Shown here piece by piece: positions 1-9,488 of a DNA stretch of 64,000 nt. Position 1 is the first letter of the stretch; each line of letters starts with the position of its first letter. Location of the stretch: NCBI RefSeq assembly GCF_000017405.1, contig NC_009667.1, positions 2,156,001-2,220,000 of the forward strand. The letters run 5' to 3'. The position numbers were made by a program, and so were the translations under genes. The notes below the pieces were generated by a model that worked only from the letters and a program-made list of their open reading frames with translations, did no database searches and had not been told where the DNA came from. The stretch is from Brucella anthropi ATCC 49188 (lineage in GTDB: Bacteria; Pseudomonadota; Alphaproteobacteria; Rhizobiales; Rhizobiaceae).

Positions 1-420
1 TTCGTGCTGCCGATTGGCAAGGCCCGCATTCACAAGCAGGGCAAAGACGCCACCATTGTTTCGTTCGGTATCGGCATGACCTACGCCGTCAAGGCGGCTG
101 AAGAGCTGGCCCAGCAGGGTATTGATGTTGAAATCATCGATCTGCGCACGATCCGCCCGATGGATATTCCGACTGTCGTCGAATCAGTCAAGAAGACTGG
201 CCGACTGGTGACTGTGGAAGAAGGTTTCCCGCAGTCGTCCGTTGGTACGGAAATCGCCACCCGCGTCATGCAGCAGGCTTTCGATTATCTCGATGCGCCG
301 ATCCTGACCATTGCTGGTAAGGATGTTCCGATGCCTTATGCGGCAAATCTGGAAAAGCTGGCGCTGCCGACTGTCGCCGAAGTGGTCGAAGCGGTGAAAG
401 CCGTTACCTATACCGCGTAA
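1..420 (+). CDS. pdhB: Pyruvate dehydrogenase E1 beta subunit, C-terminal part (partial)
   Basis: The reading frame is open from the first base, so the start lies outside the window; 139 codons remain. The residues match the C-terminal transketolase-like domain of the E1 beta subunit, with the conserved run EIIDLRTIRPMD followed by VTVEEGFPQSS. With E1 alpha it decarboxylates pyruvate on thiamine diphosphate and passes the acetyl group to the lipoyl arm of E2. It lies 15 bases before pdhC, so the two are co-transcribed. The N-terminal half cannot be judged here. Confidence 0.93.
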   Translation, partial: FVLPIGKARIHKQGKDATIVSFGIGMTYAVKAAEELAQQGIDVEIIDLRTIRPMDIPTVVESVKKTGRLVTVEEGFPQSSVGTEIATRVMQQAFDYLDAPILTIAGKDVPMPYAANLEKLALPTVAEVVEAVKAVTYTA

Positions 421-435
421 CGAAAGGGTCTGGAC

Positions 436-1770
436 ATGCCGATCAATATCACCATGCCAGCGCTTTCTCCGACGATGGAAGAAGGCAACCTGTCGAAATG
501 GCTGGTCAAGGAAGGCGACAAGATCGCTCCTGGCGATGTTATTGCTGAAATCGAGACCGACAAGGCCACGATGGAAGTGGAAGCTGTGGACGAGGGCACG
601 ATTGCCAAGCTCGTGGTTCCCGCTGGCTCCGAAGGCGTCAAGGTCAATGCGCTGATCGCTATCCTCGCCGAAGAAGGCGAGGACGTGGCGGCTGCCGCAA
701 AGGGCGCGGCTTCGGCTCCGAACACAGAAGCAAAGGTCGAGGCTCCCAAGGAAGAGCCGAAGCCAGCTGCAGCTCCTGCAGCGGTGCCTGCACCAGCCAA
801 GGCAGAGCAGCCCGCTGCTGCGAATAAGGGTGACCGCGTGTTTGCGTCGCCGCTTGCACGCCGTATCGCCAAGGAATCCGGTGTCGATATCGCCGCTGTG
901 AAGGGTACCGGTCCGCACGGCCGTGTCGTTCAGCGCGATGTGGAAGCTGCTCTGGCTTCCGGTGGTGCCAAGGCTGCTGCGCCGAAGGCGGAAGCTGCCT
1001 CTGCTGCCGCACCGAAGCCGATGTCGGATGAAGCCGTTCTCAAGCTCTTTGAGGAAGGCACTTACGAGATTGTTCCTCACGATGGTATGCGCAAAACCAT
1101 TGCCCGCCGTCTGGTGGAATCGAAGCAGACTGTTCCGCATTTCTATCTGACGATTGATTGCGAACTGGATGCACTTCTGGCTCTGCGTTCGCAGATCAAT
1201 GCAGCCGCACCGATGATCAAGACTGAAAAGGGTGAGGTTCCGGCCTACAAGCTTTCTGTCAACGATCTGGTGATCAAGGCTGTTGCTCTTGCACTGCGTG
1301 ACATTCCTGAAGCCAATGTCTCTTGGACTGAAGGCGGTATGGTCAAGCACAAGCGTGCTGATGTCGGCGTTGCAGTCTCCATTCCGGGCGGTCTGATTAC
1401 TCCAATCGTGCGTCAGTCGGACTCGAAGACGCTGTCCGCTATCTCCAATGAGATGAAGGACCTTGCCAAGCGTGCGCGTGATCGCAAGCTGAAGCCTGAA
1501 GAATATCAGGGCGGTTCGACCTCCGTGTCCAACCTTGGCATGTTTGGCGTGAAGGACTTTGCCGCGATCATCAATCCGCCGCATGCGACCATTTTCGCAA
1601 TCGGCGCAGGTGAACAGCGTGCAGTGGTCAAGAACGGTGAAATCAAGGTTGCGACCGTTATGTCTGTAACCCTTTCAACCGATCATCGTGCCGTCGACGG
1701 CGCGTTGGCTGCTGAACTTGCACAGGCCTTCAAGCGTCACATCGAAAACCCGATGGGTATGCTGGTCTGA
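436..1770 (+). CDS. pdhC: Dihydrolipoamide acetyltransferase (E2) of pyruvate dehydrogenase
   Basis: E2 core of the complex, moving acetyl from E1 to CoA. The 444 residues show one lipoyl domain (residues 1-78) with the modified lysine at K43 in [11 protein letters not shown], an Ala/Pro/Lys-rich swinging linker (about 80-130), the peripheral subunit-binding domain (about 133-172, starting [11 protein letters not shown]), a second Ala-rich linker, and the catalytic domain ending with the DHRAVDG active-site motif near residue 417. A single lipoyl domain is usual for alphaproteobacteria. The ATG is the first plausible start and lies 15 bases after pdhB. Confidence 0.96.
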   Translation: MPINITMPALSPTMEEGNLSKWLVKEGDKIAPGDVIAEIETDKATMEVEAVDEGTIAKLVVPAGSEGVKVNALIAILAEEGEDVAAAAKGAASAPNTEAKVEAPKEEPKPAAAPAAVPAPAKAEQPAAANKGDRVFASPLARRIAKESGVDIAAVKGTGPHGRVVQRDVEAALASGGAKAAAPKAEAASAAAPKPMSDEAVLKLFEEGTYEIVPHDGMRKTIARRLVESKQTVPHFYLTIDCELDALLALRSQINAAAPMIKTEKGEVPAYKLSVNDLVIKAVALALRDIPEANVSWTEGGMVKHKRADVGVAVSIPGGLITPIVRQSDSKTLSAISNEMKDLAKRARDRKLKPEEYQGGSTSVSNLGMFGVKDFAAIINPPHATIFAIGAGEQRAVVKNGEIKVATVMSVTLSTDHRAVDGALAAELAQAFKRHIENPMGMLV

Positions 1771-1825
1771 TTGATCAACTTCAAGGGCGTCGCGTTCTGC
1801 TGAACTCGACGCCTGAGGTTTTTGA

Positions 1826-2413
1826 ATGGCTGGACAACCGAACCTACGCCCGGCTGAACGCCGTGAAGCCGCAGAGATCGCCATTCTTGTCGATATCTCT
1901 TCGCACGGTTTTGCGTCATGGCTCTGGTACGGGGCCGTTCTTGACGGGCGAACCGAAACGGCCATGGAACGCGGTCGGCAATATATGCGCGCTGACGGGA
2001 GCGAAGGCTGGCAGAGCGTGACGATAGCCGAATGGGCCGGCGATATTGCCGGGCTTTCCATCGGCTTCACTGTGGACGAAAGTATCAACGATCTGCCTGA
2101 AAAACATCCGGTTACGGATCAGCTGATCGCGATGCAGCGCAAGGTCATTGGCAACCGTTTTATAGATAGTGTTGGCGTTTATCGGGAGTTTCGCGGCAAA
2201 GGTATTGGCCGTGCACTCGTCGCAAACGAGATCGACCTGGCGTACCGGAACGGTAATCCGGCAATCAGCCTGATAACCGAAAGCCACAACGATGTGGCGC
2301 TTTCCCTTTACGGCGCCCATGGTTTCAAGGAAATTGAGCGGCTCGAAGCGATAGAACGCATTGGGCAGGACAAAAGACACGACTGGGTGCTGCTCACCCG
2401 AGAAGTGAACTGA
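1826..2413 (+). CDS. GNAT-family N-acetyltransferase inside the pdh operon
   Basis: A 195-residue protein with the acetyl-CoA binding signature REFRGKGIGRALV near residues 120-132 and the following SLYGAHGFKEIER segment typical of GNAT motif B. The first 100 residues are less typical and probably carry substrate specificity. It sits 55 bases after pdhC and 16 bases before lpd on the same strand, so it is almost certainly transcribed with the E2 and E3 genes. The acceptor substrate cannot be read from sequence; placement suggests a link with acetyl-CoA production, but that is inference. Confidence 0.85.
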   Translation: MAGQPNLRPAERREAAEIAILVDISSHGFASWLWYGAVLDGRTETAMERGRQYMRADGSEGWQSVTIAEWAGDIAGLSIGFTVDESINDLPEKHPVTDQLIAMQRKVIGNRFIDSVGVYREFRGKGIGRALVANEIDLAYRNGNPAISLITESHNDVALSLYGAHGFKEIERLEAIERIGQDKRHDWVLLTREVN

Positions 2414-2429
2414 GCAAAGGCAGGACAAT

Positions 2430-3893
2430 ATGGCCGACATTTACGACGTTATTGTTATCGGCTCGGGCCCGGGTGGCTATGTTACCGCAATCCGCGCTGC
2501 GCAGCTTGGCCTGAAGACGGCTATCGTTGAGCGTGAACATCTGGGTGGCATTTGCCTCAACTGGGGCTGTATTCCGACCAAGGCGCTTTTGCGCTCGGCT
2601 GAAATCCTGCATTTTGGCGAACACGCCAAGGATTACGGCCTGAAGCTGGAAGGAACGATCATACCTGATGTGACGGCTGTGGTACAGCGGTCGCGCGGTG
2701 TGTCCGCACGTCTTAATGGCGGCGTCGGCTTCCTGATGAAGAAGAACAAGATCGACGTGATCTGGGGCGAGGCAAAGCTTGTAAAGGCTGCTTCGGGCAA
2801 CAATCCGGTTGAGATTTCGGTCGGCAAGTCGTCAAAGCAGCCGATGCAACCGCAGAACCCTGTTCCGAAGGGCGTTCTGGGCGAGGGCACCTACAAGGCG
2901 AAGCACGTTATCGTCGCCACTGGCGCACGTCCGCGCTCTTTGCCGGGCATTGAGCCGGATGGCAAGCTGATCTGGACCTATTTCGAAGCAATGGTTCCGC
3001 AGGAACTGCCGAAGTCTATGCTGGTTATGGGGTCGGGTGCGATTGGTATCGAGTTTGCCTCTTTCTACAATGACATGGGCGTTGACGTGACGGTCGTGGA
3101 ATTGATGCCGCAGATCATGCCGGTTGAAGATGCGGAGATTTCCGCACTCGCGCGCAAACAGCTTGAAAAGCGTGGCCTGAGGATCATTACCGATGCCAAG
3201 GTTACCAAGGTCGAGAAGGGTGCAAATAATGTGACCGCCCATATCGAGACCAAGGACGGCAAGACGCAGTCGTTGACCGTGGACCGTATGATCTCGGCAG
3301 TTGGCGTTCAGGGTAATATCGAAAATCTTGGCCTTGAAGCACTCGGTGTGAAAACAGACCGTGGATGCGTCGTCATTGATGGATATGGCAAGACCAACGT
3401 TGCTGGCATCTATGCTATCGGCGATGTTGCCGGTCCGCCAATGCTAGCACACAAGGCCGAGCATGAAGGCGTTATCTGCATCGAGAAGATTGCAGGCCTT
3501 CCGAATGTTCATCCGCTCGAAAAGAACATGATTCCGGGCTGCACCTACTGTAACCCGCAGGTCGCTTCCGTTGGTCTGACCGAAGCAAAGGCCAAGGAAA
3601 AGGGCTACGATATCCGCGTTGGTCGCTATTCGTTTGCTGCAAATGGCAAGGCGATTGCGCTCGGTGAAGATCAGGGACTGGTTAAGACCATCTTCGACAA
3701 GAAGACGGGACAGCTGCTTGGTGCTCATATGGTCGGTGCGGAAGTGACTGAACTCATCCAGGGTTTCGTGATCGCCATGAACCTTGAAACGACTGAGGAA
3801 GAGCTGATGCATTCGGTCTTCCCGCACCCGACCCTTTCCGAGATGATGAAGGAAAGCGTTCTGGATGCGTATGGTCGTGTGCTGAACGCATAA
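2430..3893 (+). CDS. lpd: Dihydrolipoamide dehydrogenase (E3)
   Basis: Flavoprotein that reoxidises the dihydrolipoyl arm of E2 and passes electrons to NAD+. The 487 residues begin with the FAD-binding GSGPGGYVTAIRAAQLG, carry the redox disulfide in GGICLNWGCIPTKALL (about residues 37-52), a second nucleotide-binding GSGAIGIEFASF for NAD, and the C-terminal dimer domain with the HPHPTLSE-like motif HSVFPHPTLSEM containing the catalytic His. A Gln/Pro-rich insertion near residues 130-150 is a little longer than usual. Location after pdhC assigns it to pyruvate dehydrogenase rather than to 2-oxoglutarate dehydrogenase. Confidence 0.96.
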   Translation: MADIYDVIVIGSGPGGYVTAIRAAQLGLKTAIVEREHLGGICLNWGCIPTKALLRSAEILHFGEHAKDYGLKLEGTIIPDVTAVVQRSRGVSARLNGGVGFLMKKNKIDVIWGEAKLVKAASGNNPVEISVGKSSKQPMQPQNPVPKGVLGEGTYKAKHVIVATGARPRSLPGIEPDGKLIWTYFEAMVPQELPKSMLVMGSGAIGIEFASFYNDMGVDVTVVELMPQIMPVEDAEISALARKQLEKRGLRIITDAKVTKVEKGANNVTAHIETKDGKTQSLTVDRMISAVGVQGNIENLGLEALGVKTDRGCVVIDGYGKTNVAGIYAIGDVAGPPMLAHKAEHEGVICIEKIAGLPNVHPLEKNMIPGCTYCNPQVASVGLTEAKAKEKGYDIRVGRYSFAANGKAIALGEDQGLVKTIFDKKTGQLLGAHMVGAEVTELIQGFVIAMNLETTEEELMHSVFPHPTLSEMMKESVLDAYGRVLNA

Positions 3894-3983
3894 TACGGAG
3901 GGACGCTCATTCCGCTGATCGAGAACGGAGGGCCATGGCGGCGTGCCGCCTGGCCGATCATTAAATGGTGTACTGTTGGAGGA

Positions 3984-4172
3984 TTGGTGCTGGGGTTTGC
4001 AGCCGGCACCTTGAGTGTTCTTGGCGGCAACACCATATCGGTCAACGGAATGGCCATAACCGGTTGGTATGGGGTCTGGGTACTCACATTGGCGCTCGGC
4101 GCTGCAGGCTTGGTATTTGGCCTGATATGGGCATTAGTTTTCCGGGCTCTTGGACTGGCGGCGCGGCGATGA
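3984..4172 (+). CDS. Small two-helix membrane protein between lpd and lipA
   Basis: Uncharacterised hydrophobic protein; two predicted membrane helices, the second being VWVLTLALGAAGLVFGLIWALVF. The start is uncertain. TTG at 3984 and GTG at 3987 lie behind GGAGG at 3978-3982 but would cut the first helix. The frame stays open upstream to the lpd stop, and an ATT at 3909, 7 bases after GGAGG at 3897-3901, would give an 87-residue protein with a positively charged N-terminus (WRRAAWP) and a full first helix. The gene lies in the pdh-lipA operon; function unknown. Confidence 0.6.
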   Translation: MVLGFAAGTLSVLGGNTISVNGMAITGWYGVWVLTLALGAAGLVFGLIWALVFRALGLAARR

Positions 4173-4282
4173 GTAGCAAATCGCTCAAGTTGACAGGGTT
4201 GAAGGCAGGGATTAGGACCGAACCGAATTTGGGAGCATTTCAGGTCCATTCATGAAAATGCTTCGGATAGGCAGGAAAAAGC

Positions 4283-5248
4283 ATGGTTACAGTTCTCGAT
4301 CTGGTGAACCAAGGCAAGCGTGAGCGGCATCCCGAGAAGGCGCATCGTCCGGACAATGTTGTCCTGAAGAAGCCCGAGTGGATTCGTGTCAAGGCTCCTG
4401 TCTCACGCGGCTACAGCGAAACGCGCGATATCGTTCGCTCAAACAAGCTGGTTACGGTTTGCGAAGAGGCAGGTTGCCCGAACATCGGCGAGTGCTGGGA
4501 AAAGAAGCACGCGACCTTCATGATCATGGGCGAGATCTGCACGCGTGCCTGTGCTTTCTGTAACGTCTCGACCGGTATCCCGACTGCGCTCGATCCGAAC
4601 GAACCCGAGAATGTTGCCAAGGCCGTCAAGCAGATGGGTCTGACGCATGTGGTTATAACATCGGTGGATCGCGACGATCTTGCCGATGGTGGTGCGCAGC
4701 ATTTTGCTGAGGTCATTCAGGCGATCCGCGAAGCTACTCCTGCTACCACGATTGAAATCCTGACGCCGGATTTCCTGCGCAAGGAAGGTGCTCTCGAAGT
4801 CGTGGTCAGGGCTCGCCCGGACGTGTTCAACCACAATCTGGAAACTGTGCCGTCGCGTTATCTGAAGGTTCGTCCTGGCGCTCGTTATTTCCATTCGATC
4901 CGCCTGCTGCAGCGCGTCAAGGAACTGGACCCAACCATTTTCACCAAATCCGGTATCATGGTCGGTCTTGGCGAGGAGCGGAATGAAATCCTTCAGTTGA
5001 TGGATGATCTGCGTTCGGCTGATGTGGATTTTATGACCATCGGCCAATATCTCCAGCCGACCCGCAAGCATCATCCTGTCATTCGCTTCGTGACACCCGA
5101 CGAATTCAAGTCGTTCGAGACGATTGGTCGGACGAAGGGCTTCCTGCTGGTTGCATCCAGTCCGCTGACGCGTTCATCGCATCACGCTGGCGACGATTTC
5201 GCGAAGCTGAGAGCCGCGCGTGAGGCGCAGATCTCTGCACGGGCCTAA
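4283..5248 (+). CDS. lipA: Lipoyl synthase
   Basis: Radical SAM enzyme that inserts two sulfurs into octanoylated lipoyl domains, including that of the nearby E2. The 321 residues hold both required iron-sulfur sites: the auxiliary cluster motif [12 protein letters not shown] (C-x4-C-x5-C) and the radical SAM motif [10 protein letters not shown] (C-x3-C-x2-C). The conserved C-terminal [15 protein letters not shown] is present. Full length for the family. Its place downstream of pdhC and lpd makes functional sense, since the complex needs its product. Confidence 0.97.
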   Translation: MVTVLDLVNQGKRERHPEKAHRPDNVVLKKPEWIRVKAPVSRGYSETRDIVRSNKLVTVCEEAGCPNIGECWEKKHATFMIMGEICTRACAFCNVSTGIPTALDPNEPENVAKAVKQMGLTHVVITSVDRDDLADGGAQHFAEVIQAIREATPATTIEILTPDFLRKEGALEVVVRARPDVFNHNLETVPSRYLKVRPGARYFHSIRLLQRVKELDPTIFTKSGIMVGLGEERNEILQLMDDLRSADVDFMTIGQYLQPTRKHHPVIRFVTPDEFKSFETIGRTKGFLLVASSPLTRSSHHAGDDFAKLRAAREAQISARA

Positions 5249-5256
5249 GACAGGAA

Positions 5257-5712
5257 ATGCCGCAGTTTACGACCGTCAGGCGGGTACATCACCGGGCAGA
5301 GCAAATGTTCGGTCTCGTTGCGGATGTCGAGAAATATCCGCAGTTTCTGCCAATGTGCGAGGCCTTGTCTGTTCGCTCCCGCAAGGAGCGTGACGGTAAG
5401 GCTCTTCTCATTGCCGACATGACAGTTGGTTACAAGCTTATCCGTGAGACATTCACCAGTCAGGTGCTGCTGAAGCCCGAGGAAAACGTCATTGATGTAA
5501 AATATCTCGACGGGCCGTTTCGCTATCTCGACAACCGCTGGACCTTCAAGCCGGTAGGAGACGGAAGTGAGTGCGATGTCGAATTTTTCATCGATTATGA
5601 GTTCAAGAGCCGTACCCTCGGTCTTCTCATGGGAACGATGTTCGATCTCGCTTTCAAAAAATTTTCCGAAGCGTTTGAGAAGCGGGCCGATCAGATATAC
5701 GGATTAACCTGA
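5257..5712 (+). CDS. COQ10/RatA-type START-domain protein
   Basis: A 151-residue protein matching the polyketide cyclase/START fold of Coq10 and RatA: TVRRVHHRAEQMFGLVADVEKYPQFLPMCEAL at the N-terminus, a central YLDGPFRYLDNRW, and a C-terminal amphipathic helix. In alphaproteobacteria the family is best viewed as a ubiquinone-binding helper of respiration; the RatA toxin label comes from Escherichia coli and should not be transferred without proof. It starts 8 bases after lipA, so it ends this operon, and a hairpin with a T-rich tail follows. Confidence 0.85.
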   Translation: MPQFTTVRRVHHRAEQMFGLVADVEKYPQFLPMCEALSVRSRKERDGKALLIADMTVGYKLIRETFTSQVLLKPEENVIDVKYLDGPFRYLDNRWTFKPVGDGSECDVEFFIDYEFKSRTLGLLMGTMFDLAFKKFSEAFEKRADQIYGLT

Positions 5713-5713
5713 G

Positions 5714-5753
5714 AAAAGCCCTGGTTTTCCGGGGCCCTCATTTTCTTCTTTTC
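5714..5753 (+). terminator. Probable terminator after the pdh-lipA operon
   Basis: An inverted repeat GCCCTGG-TTTTC-CGGGGCC (one G-T pair) is followed by TCATTTTCTTCTTTTC, just after the stop of the START-domain gene. Placement and T-rich tail support rho-independent termination of the plus-strand operon. Confidence 0.6.
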
Positions 5754-5755
5754 AC

Positions 5756-5798
5756 GCACATCTTATCTGAAAACCGTTTCACACTTTTCAGGATGTGC
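5756..5798. repeat. 43-base palindromic intergenic repeat, copy 1
   Basis: Outer arms GCACATC (5756-5762) and GATGTGC (5792-5798) pair perfectly, and inner arms CTGAAAA and TTTTCAG also pair, around a conserved core AACCGTTTCACAC. A second copy, identical at 37 of 43 positions, is at 53977-54019. Both lie just after a gene. Similar core words recur between genes in Rhizobiales, so this is probably a dispersed palindromic repeat; here it may also act as a terminator for the minus-strand SDR, whose stop codon begins three bases away. Confidence 0.7.
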
Positions 5799-5800
5799 TT

Positions 5801-6547
5801 TTACTGCGCCGTATAGCCGCCATCGACCAGTATGGATGCTCCCGTGACGAAGGAAGATTCGTCGCTTGCCAGAAAAAGCACGACGCTGGCTACTTCTTCG
5901 GCGCGACCGAGACGACCTATAGGATGCAGGGCTACTAGAGCCTGTTTCTTGTCGTCGGGTATATCCTTGAGAAGCGGCGTATCGATATAGCCGGGACAAA
6001 CCGCGTTCACCCGGATGTTCTGCGCACCGTAATCAATGGCAAGTGTCTGCGTCAGAAGTTTTACGCCGCCCTTTGCAGCCGCATAGGCGGTGACGCCGGA
6101 TTTCCCGACATGACTGTGAATGGAGCCGCAATTCACGATCACTCCGCCGCCCTGTGAGCGCATCTGGTCAATCGCGTATTTATCGCAAAGATAGACACCG
6201 GTAAGGTTGATATCGATGGTTTTCTGCCATGCAGTTTCATCCAGCTCGTCTATCGGGCCATCTGCGGCGATGCCTGCATTGGCGAACATGATGTCGAGGC
6301 GACCATAAGTTTCGACGGTTTTTGCAATCAACGCCTGCACGGCTTTCGTATCGGTTACATCGGTTTTGACGAATATTGCCCGTTCGGTGCCGCCTGCAAG
6401 CTCGTTGGCCAGTTGCTGGCCATGCTCCGAATAATCCGCGATAACGACATTCGCTCCCTCGCTAACAAAAGCCCGAACAGTCGCTTCGCCGATGCCACTT
6501 GCCCCACCTGTAACGATTGCCACCTTACCATCGAAACGCATCGCCAT
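5801..6547 (-). CDS. Short-chain dehydrogenase/reductase, 3-oxoacyl-ACP reductase-like
   Basis: A 248-residue classical SDR: TGGASGIGEA cofactor loop at the N-terminus, NAGIAADG, the catalytic S with NCGSIHSHVG, and the active-site Tyr/Lys in TAYAAAKGG. An acidic residue in VVIADYSE at the end of the second strand suggests NAD(H) preference. The C-terminal PIGRLGRAEEVASVVLFLASDESSFVTG is typical of the FabG/glucose dehydrogenase group. ATG at 6547 or, two codons in, at 6541 could be the start. Monocistronic or loosely linked to the genes upstream; substrate unknown. Confidence 0.85.
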   Translation of the reverse strand: MAMRFDGKVAIVTGGASGIGEATVRAFVSEGANVVIADYSEHGQQLANELAGGTERAIFVKTDVTDTKAVQALIAKTVETYGRLDIMFANAGIAADGPIDELDETAWQKTIDINLTGVYLCDKYAIDQMRSQGGGVIVNCGSIHSHVGKSGVTAYAAAKGGVKLLTQTLAIDYGAQNIRVNAVCPGYIDTPLLKDIPDDKKQALVALHPIGRLGRAEEVASVVLFLASDESSFVTGASILVDGGYTAQ

Positions 6548-6608
6548 GTTCTCCTTGTCTGATCAAAGACAAGGATAGGGCACGACGAATAAAAGTATAT
6601 GCTTCAGA

Positions 6609-7100
6609 CTATCGAAGGTTTTTGAGAACGAGGTCCAGTGCGGCGAGAACCGTCGCGTGGCGGATTTCGGCTCTGGTTTTTGGACCGAAATGGTATTCGC
6701 GATGAAGGGGCGGGTGGCCTTTTCGTGCCGATGCGATGTGCACGAGACCGACAGGTTTTTCATCGGAACCGCCACCTGGCCCCGCAACGCCCGTAACCGC
6801 CACCGTTACACCGGCGCGGGAGCGAGAAAGTGCCCCTTCAGCCATGGAAAGCGCCACTTCTTTCGAGACAGCGCCAACGCGATTGATCAATTCCATCGGA
6901 ACACCGATCATTTCGGCTTTCGCTTCGTTGGAATAAGTAACGAAGCCGCGATCCACGACATCGGACGAACCGGCGATGTCGGTCAGACATCCAGCTATTA
7001 GCCCGCCTGTGCAAGACTCGGCCATCGCGATCATTACACCGGCCTTGCGGCAGGCTTCCAGTACGGCAATAGCTTTGTCTTCTGCGATGAGCGCGCTCAT
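6609..7100 (-). CDS. pncC: CinA C-terminal-type nicotinamide-nucleotide amidohydrolase
   Basis: A 163-residue stand-alone CinA C-terminal domain. Family motifs are [21 protein letters not shown] near residues 27-47 and [20 protein letters not shown] near residues 107-126. The family deamidates nicotinamide mononucleotide to nicotinate mononucleotide in pyridine nucleotide salvage. The start overlaps the end of ispDF by four bases (ATGA), indicating translational coupling. Note that NAD-related genes (nnrDE, nadE) also occur elsewhere in the window but not in this operon. Confidence 0.88.
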   Translation of the reverse strand: MSALIAEDKAIAVLEACRKAGVMIAMAESCTGGLIAGCLTDIAGSSDVVDRGFVTYSNEAKAEMIGVPMELINRVGAVSKEVALSMAEGALSRSRAGVTVAVTGVAGPGGGSDEKPVGLVHIASARKGHPPLHREYHFGPKTRAEIRHATVLAALDLVLKNLR

Positions 7101-8320
7101 TCGGGAACCTCGCCGGGATAGATGACGGTTGCCGTTGCAATGGCAGCGATACCTTCACGGCGTCCGACGAAGCCCAGCTTTTCATTGGTCGTCGCTTTGA
7201 TGGAAACGCGATCGGCGGCAATTCCCAGCATGTCGCAAAGAGCTTCCGTCATTGCTGCACGATGTGGGCCGATCTTCGGTGCTTCGCTGATAAAGGTCAC
7301 GTCGACATTGGCGATACGACCGCCAGCTTCACGTACGATATTGGCAGCATGTTCGATAAAGATGCGGGAAGCAGCGCCTTTCCATTGTGGGTCGGAAGGC
7401 GGGAAATGCGTGCCGATATCGCCCGCTCCTCGCGTCGCAAGCAGGGCGTCGGTCAGTGCATGAAGTCCAACATCGGCGTCCGAGTGGCCATTGAGTTTCG
7501 CTTCGTGGGGAATTTTCACACCGCACAGCGTCACATGATCGCCGGGTTCAAAGGAATGGACGTCATAGCCATTGCCAGTACGAATGTCGGGAAACGAGAC
7601 GTGGTCTTGCCGCAGGCGTTTGTCAGCCATTTCGATATCCTTTGCCCAGGTAAGCTTTGTATTGTCCGCCGATCCTTCGATGATGCGGACAGCGATACTT
7701 TGCCATTCGGCAATGGCAGCATCATCCGTGAAATCAGAGCGACTGATCGCGAAGGCCTTTTCATGTGCATCAAGGATTGGCGTATAGGGAAATGCTTGGG
7801 GGGTCTGTGCAGCAAAAAGACCAACGCGAGGCACCGTCGTTTTTACTGTTCCGTCTGTGGCTGACTGTTTCAGAGTGTCCGAAACTGCCAGAGCCGGTAG
7901 AACGCCTTCATCAGGCGCGAGATTTTCGACGATACGCTTCAGTAAATCCTGACTGACAAACGGTCTCACACCATCATGGATCATGACATATTGCGGTGCA
8001 TAATCTCGCAATGCGAGGAGACCAAGGCGCGTTGATTCCTGCCGGGTAGCGCCGCCATTCACGACGAGAATGGTGTCGCAGTTTTCCTGGAGGGCGCGTT
8101 CGTAAAGCACATGGTCGTCAGGATGAATGACGACAACGATGCTATCAACCAGCGGGCAGTCGATAAAAGCGCGCAAAGTGCGGGCAAGTACGGCTTCGCC
8201 ACCGATGCGCCGGTATTGTTTCGGCCCTTCGATGCTCTGCCCGGCTCGCTCTCCGCGGCCAGCTGCCACAATGACTGCTGCTATCTTTGAAATGGTTGTC
8301 GCCTCTGCCAAAGGTTGCAT
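7097..8320 (-). CDS. ispDF: Bifunctional IspD/IspF isoprenoid synthesis enzyme
   Basis: Fusion of two steps of the non-mevalonate pathway. Residues about 10-235 are the cytidylyltransferase IspD, with the CTP-binding loop [12 protein letters not shown] and [11 protein letters not shown]. Residues about 245-405 are the cyclodiphosphate synthase IspF, with [13 protein letters not shown] carrying the zinc ligands, [17 protein letters not shown], and the C-terminal [18 protein letters not shown]. The fusion is usual in alphaproteobacteria. It is divergent from dusB and coupled to the CinA-type gene downstream. Confidence 0.95.
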   Translation of the reverse strand: MQPLAEATTISKIAAVIVAAGRGERAGQSIEGPKQYRRIGGEAVLARTLRAFIDCPLVDSIVVVIHPDDHVLYERALQENCDTILVVNGGATRQESTRLGLLALRDYAPQYVMIHDGVRPFVSQDLLKRIVENLAPDEGVLPALAVSDTLKQSATDGTVKTTVPRVGLFAAQTPQAFPYTPILDAHEKAFAISRSDFTDDAAIAEWQSIAVRIIEGSADNTKLTWAKDIEMADKRLRQDHVSFPDIRTGNGYDVHSFEPGDHVTLCGVKIPHEAKLNGHSDADVGLHALTDALLATRGAGDIGTHFPPSDPQWKGAASRIFIEHAANIVREAGGRIANVDVTFISEAPKIGPHRAAMTEALCDMLGIAADRVSIKATTNEKLGFVGRREGIAAIATATVIYPGEVPE

Positions 8321-8442
8321 CTGTTCAAATTTGCCTTTTCAAGCCGAATAATGCCTTGTGCAGATAAATGCCAGACGGCAATTGATTTATCGTGATTTTG
8401 CGCGCGCTTTTCCTTGCGTTGAAAATTGAGACTGATTAATGT

Positions 8443-8466
8443 ATGTGCTAATTGCACTATGCACAT
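8443..8466. promoter_or_regulatory. Overlapping inverted repeats upstream of dusB-ntrBC
   Basis: GTGC (8445-8448) and GCAC (8454-8457) flank TAATT, and ATGTGC (8443-8448) pairs with GCACAT (8461-8466). The cluster lies 18 bases before the chosen dusB start, in the divergent region shared with ispDF. NtrC is known to repress its own operon in several rhizobia, so this could be an operator; the half-site order is not the usual NtrC one, so the assignment is tentative. Confidence 0.3.
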
Positions 8467-8483
8467 CAAATAGGCATTTATTG

Positions 8484-9488
8484 GTGAGTTTTCTCGATCA
8501 ACCTTTGACCATTGGCGGTGTGGCCCTTGCCAATCGCGTTTTCCTCGCGCCGATGTCCGGCGTTTCGGACCTTCCGTTCCGCAGGCGTGCCGCAGAGGCT
8601 GGCGCTGGCATGGTCGTGTCTGAAATGGTCGCCAGCGCCGAACTCTGTAACCGTCACAAGGAAAGCCTTCTGCGCCTCTCAGGCGAGGGGCTTGGAACGC
8701 ATGTCGTGCAGCTCGCGGGACGAGAAGCACACTGGATGGGCGAGGCGGCCAGGATCGCCGAAGGTGAAGGCGCTGATATCATCGATATCAATATGGGGTG
8801 TCCGGCCAAGAAAGTGACGGGCGGTTATTCGGGGTCTGCGCTGATGCGCGATCTCGATCACGCAATGACCCTCGTCGAGGCCACAGTTAACGCGGTCCGC
8901 GTTCCGGTCACACTCAAGATGCGGCTGGGATGGGACGAGAAAAGTATCAACGCACCTGAACTTGCAAGGCGCGCTGAAGGCGCCGGTATCGCCATGGTGA
9001 CGGTCCATGGGCGCACGCGTTGTCAGTTCTATGAAGGTAAAGCGGACTGGAATGCAATTCACGCCGTCCGGGATGCAGTCAGGATTCCTCTGATTGCCAA
9101 CGGAGACGTGGCGTGTCGACCTGATGCGGAGGAAATTTTACGCCGTTCTGGAGCGGATGCCGTGATGGTCGGGCGTGCCTCTTATGGACAACCGTGGCTG
9201 GCTGGTGCAATTGCTGGAAGCGATCTTGCCCCACAGTCACGAAGTGAAATTCTTGATTATATTATAAAGCACTACGAAGATATGCTCGAGCATTATGGAA
9301 GTACGACGGGCATCCGTCATTCGCGCAAACATCTCGGCTGGTATCTTGATCGTCTTGCTGGCGCTGCATGTACGCCAATCGAGAAAGCAGAAGTCATGAC
9401 CCTGACCGATCGAAAAGCCGTCATCGATGCCTTGCGTCGTATATTCATGCGCGAAGTTCCTGAAACCGCGCTCAAAGAGGTTGCCTGA
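8484..9488 (+). CDS. dusB: tRNA-dihydrouridine synthase B (NifR3)
   Basis: FMN enzyme reducing uridine in the tRNA D-loop. The 334 residues show [16 protein letters not shown], the catalytic Cys in [13 protein letters not shown], and LIANGDV with [12 protein letters not shown] for flavin phosphate binding. I chose GTG at 8484 ([12 protein letters not shown]) because homologues begin there; the frame extends upstream to ATG 8439, which would cover the inverted repeats and lacks family support. It overlaps ntrB by one base (TGATG), the order known as nifR3-ntrB-ntrC in rhizobia. Confidence 0.92.
   Translation: MSFLDQPLTIGGVALANRVFLAPMSGVSDLPFRRRAAEAGAGMVVSEMVASAELCNRHKESLLRLSGEGLGTHVVQLAGREAHWMGEAARIAEGEGADIIDINMGCPAKKVTGGYSGSALMRDLDHAMTLVEATVNAVRVPVTLKMRLGWDEKSINAPELARRAEGAGIAMVTVHGRTRCQFYEGKADWNAIHAVRDAVRIPLIANGDVACRPDAEEILRRSGADAVMVGRASYGQPWLAGAIAGSDLAPQSRSEILDYIIKHYEDMLEHYGSTTGIRHSRKHLGWYLDRLAGAACTPIEKAEVMTLTDRKAVIDALRRIFMREVPETALKEVA

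Noticed and set aside
184..1584. A 466-codon open frame antisense to pdhC
   Set aside because: Arg/His/Leu-rich composition typical of the complement of a GC-rich gene; no ribosome site, no family.
5257..5712. RatA toxin of a toxin-antitoxin pair
   Set aside because: No antitoxin gene is adjacent and the gene is in the lipA operon; a COQ10-type role is more likely.
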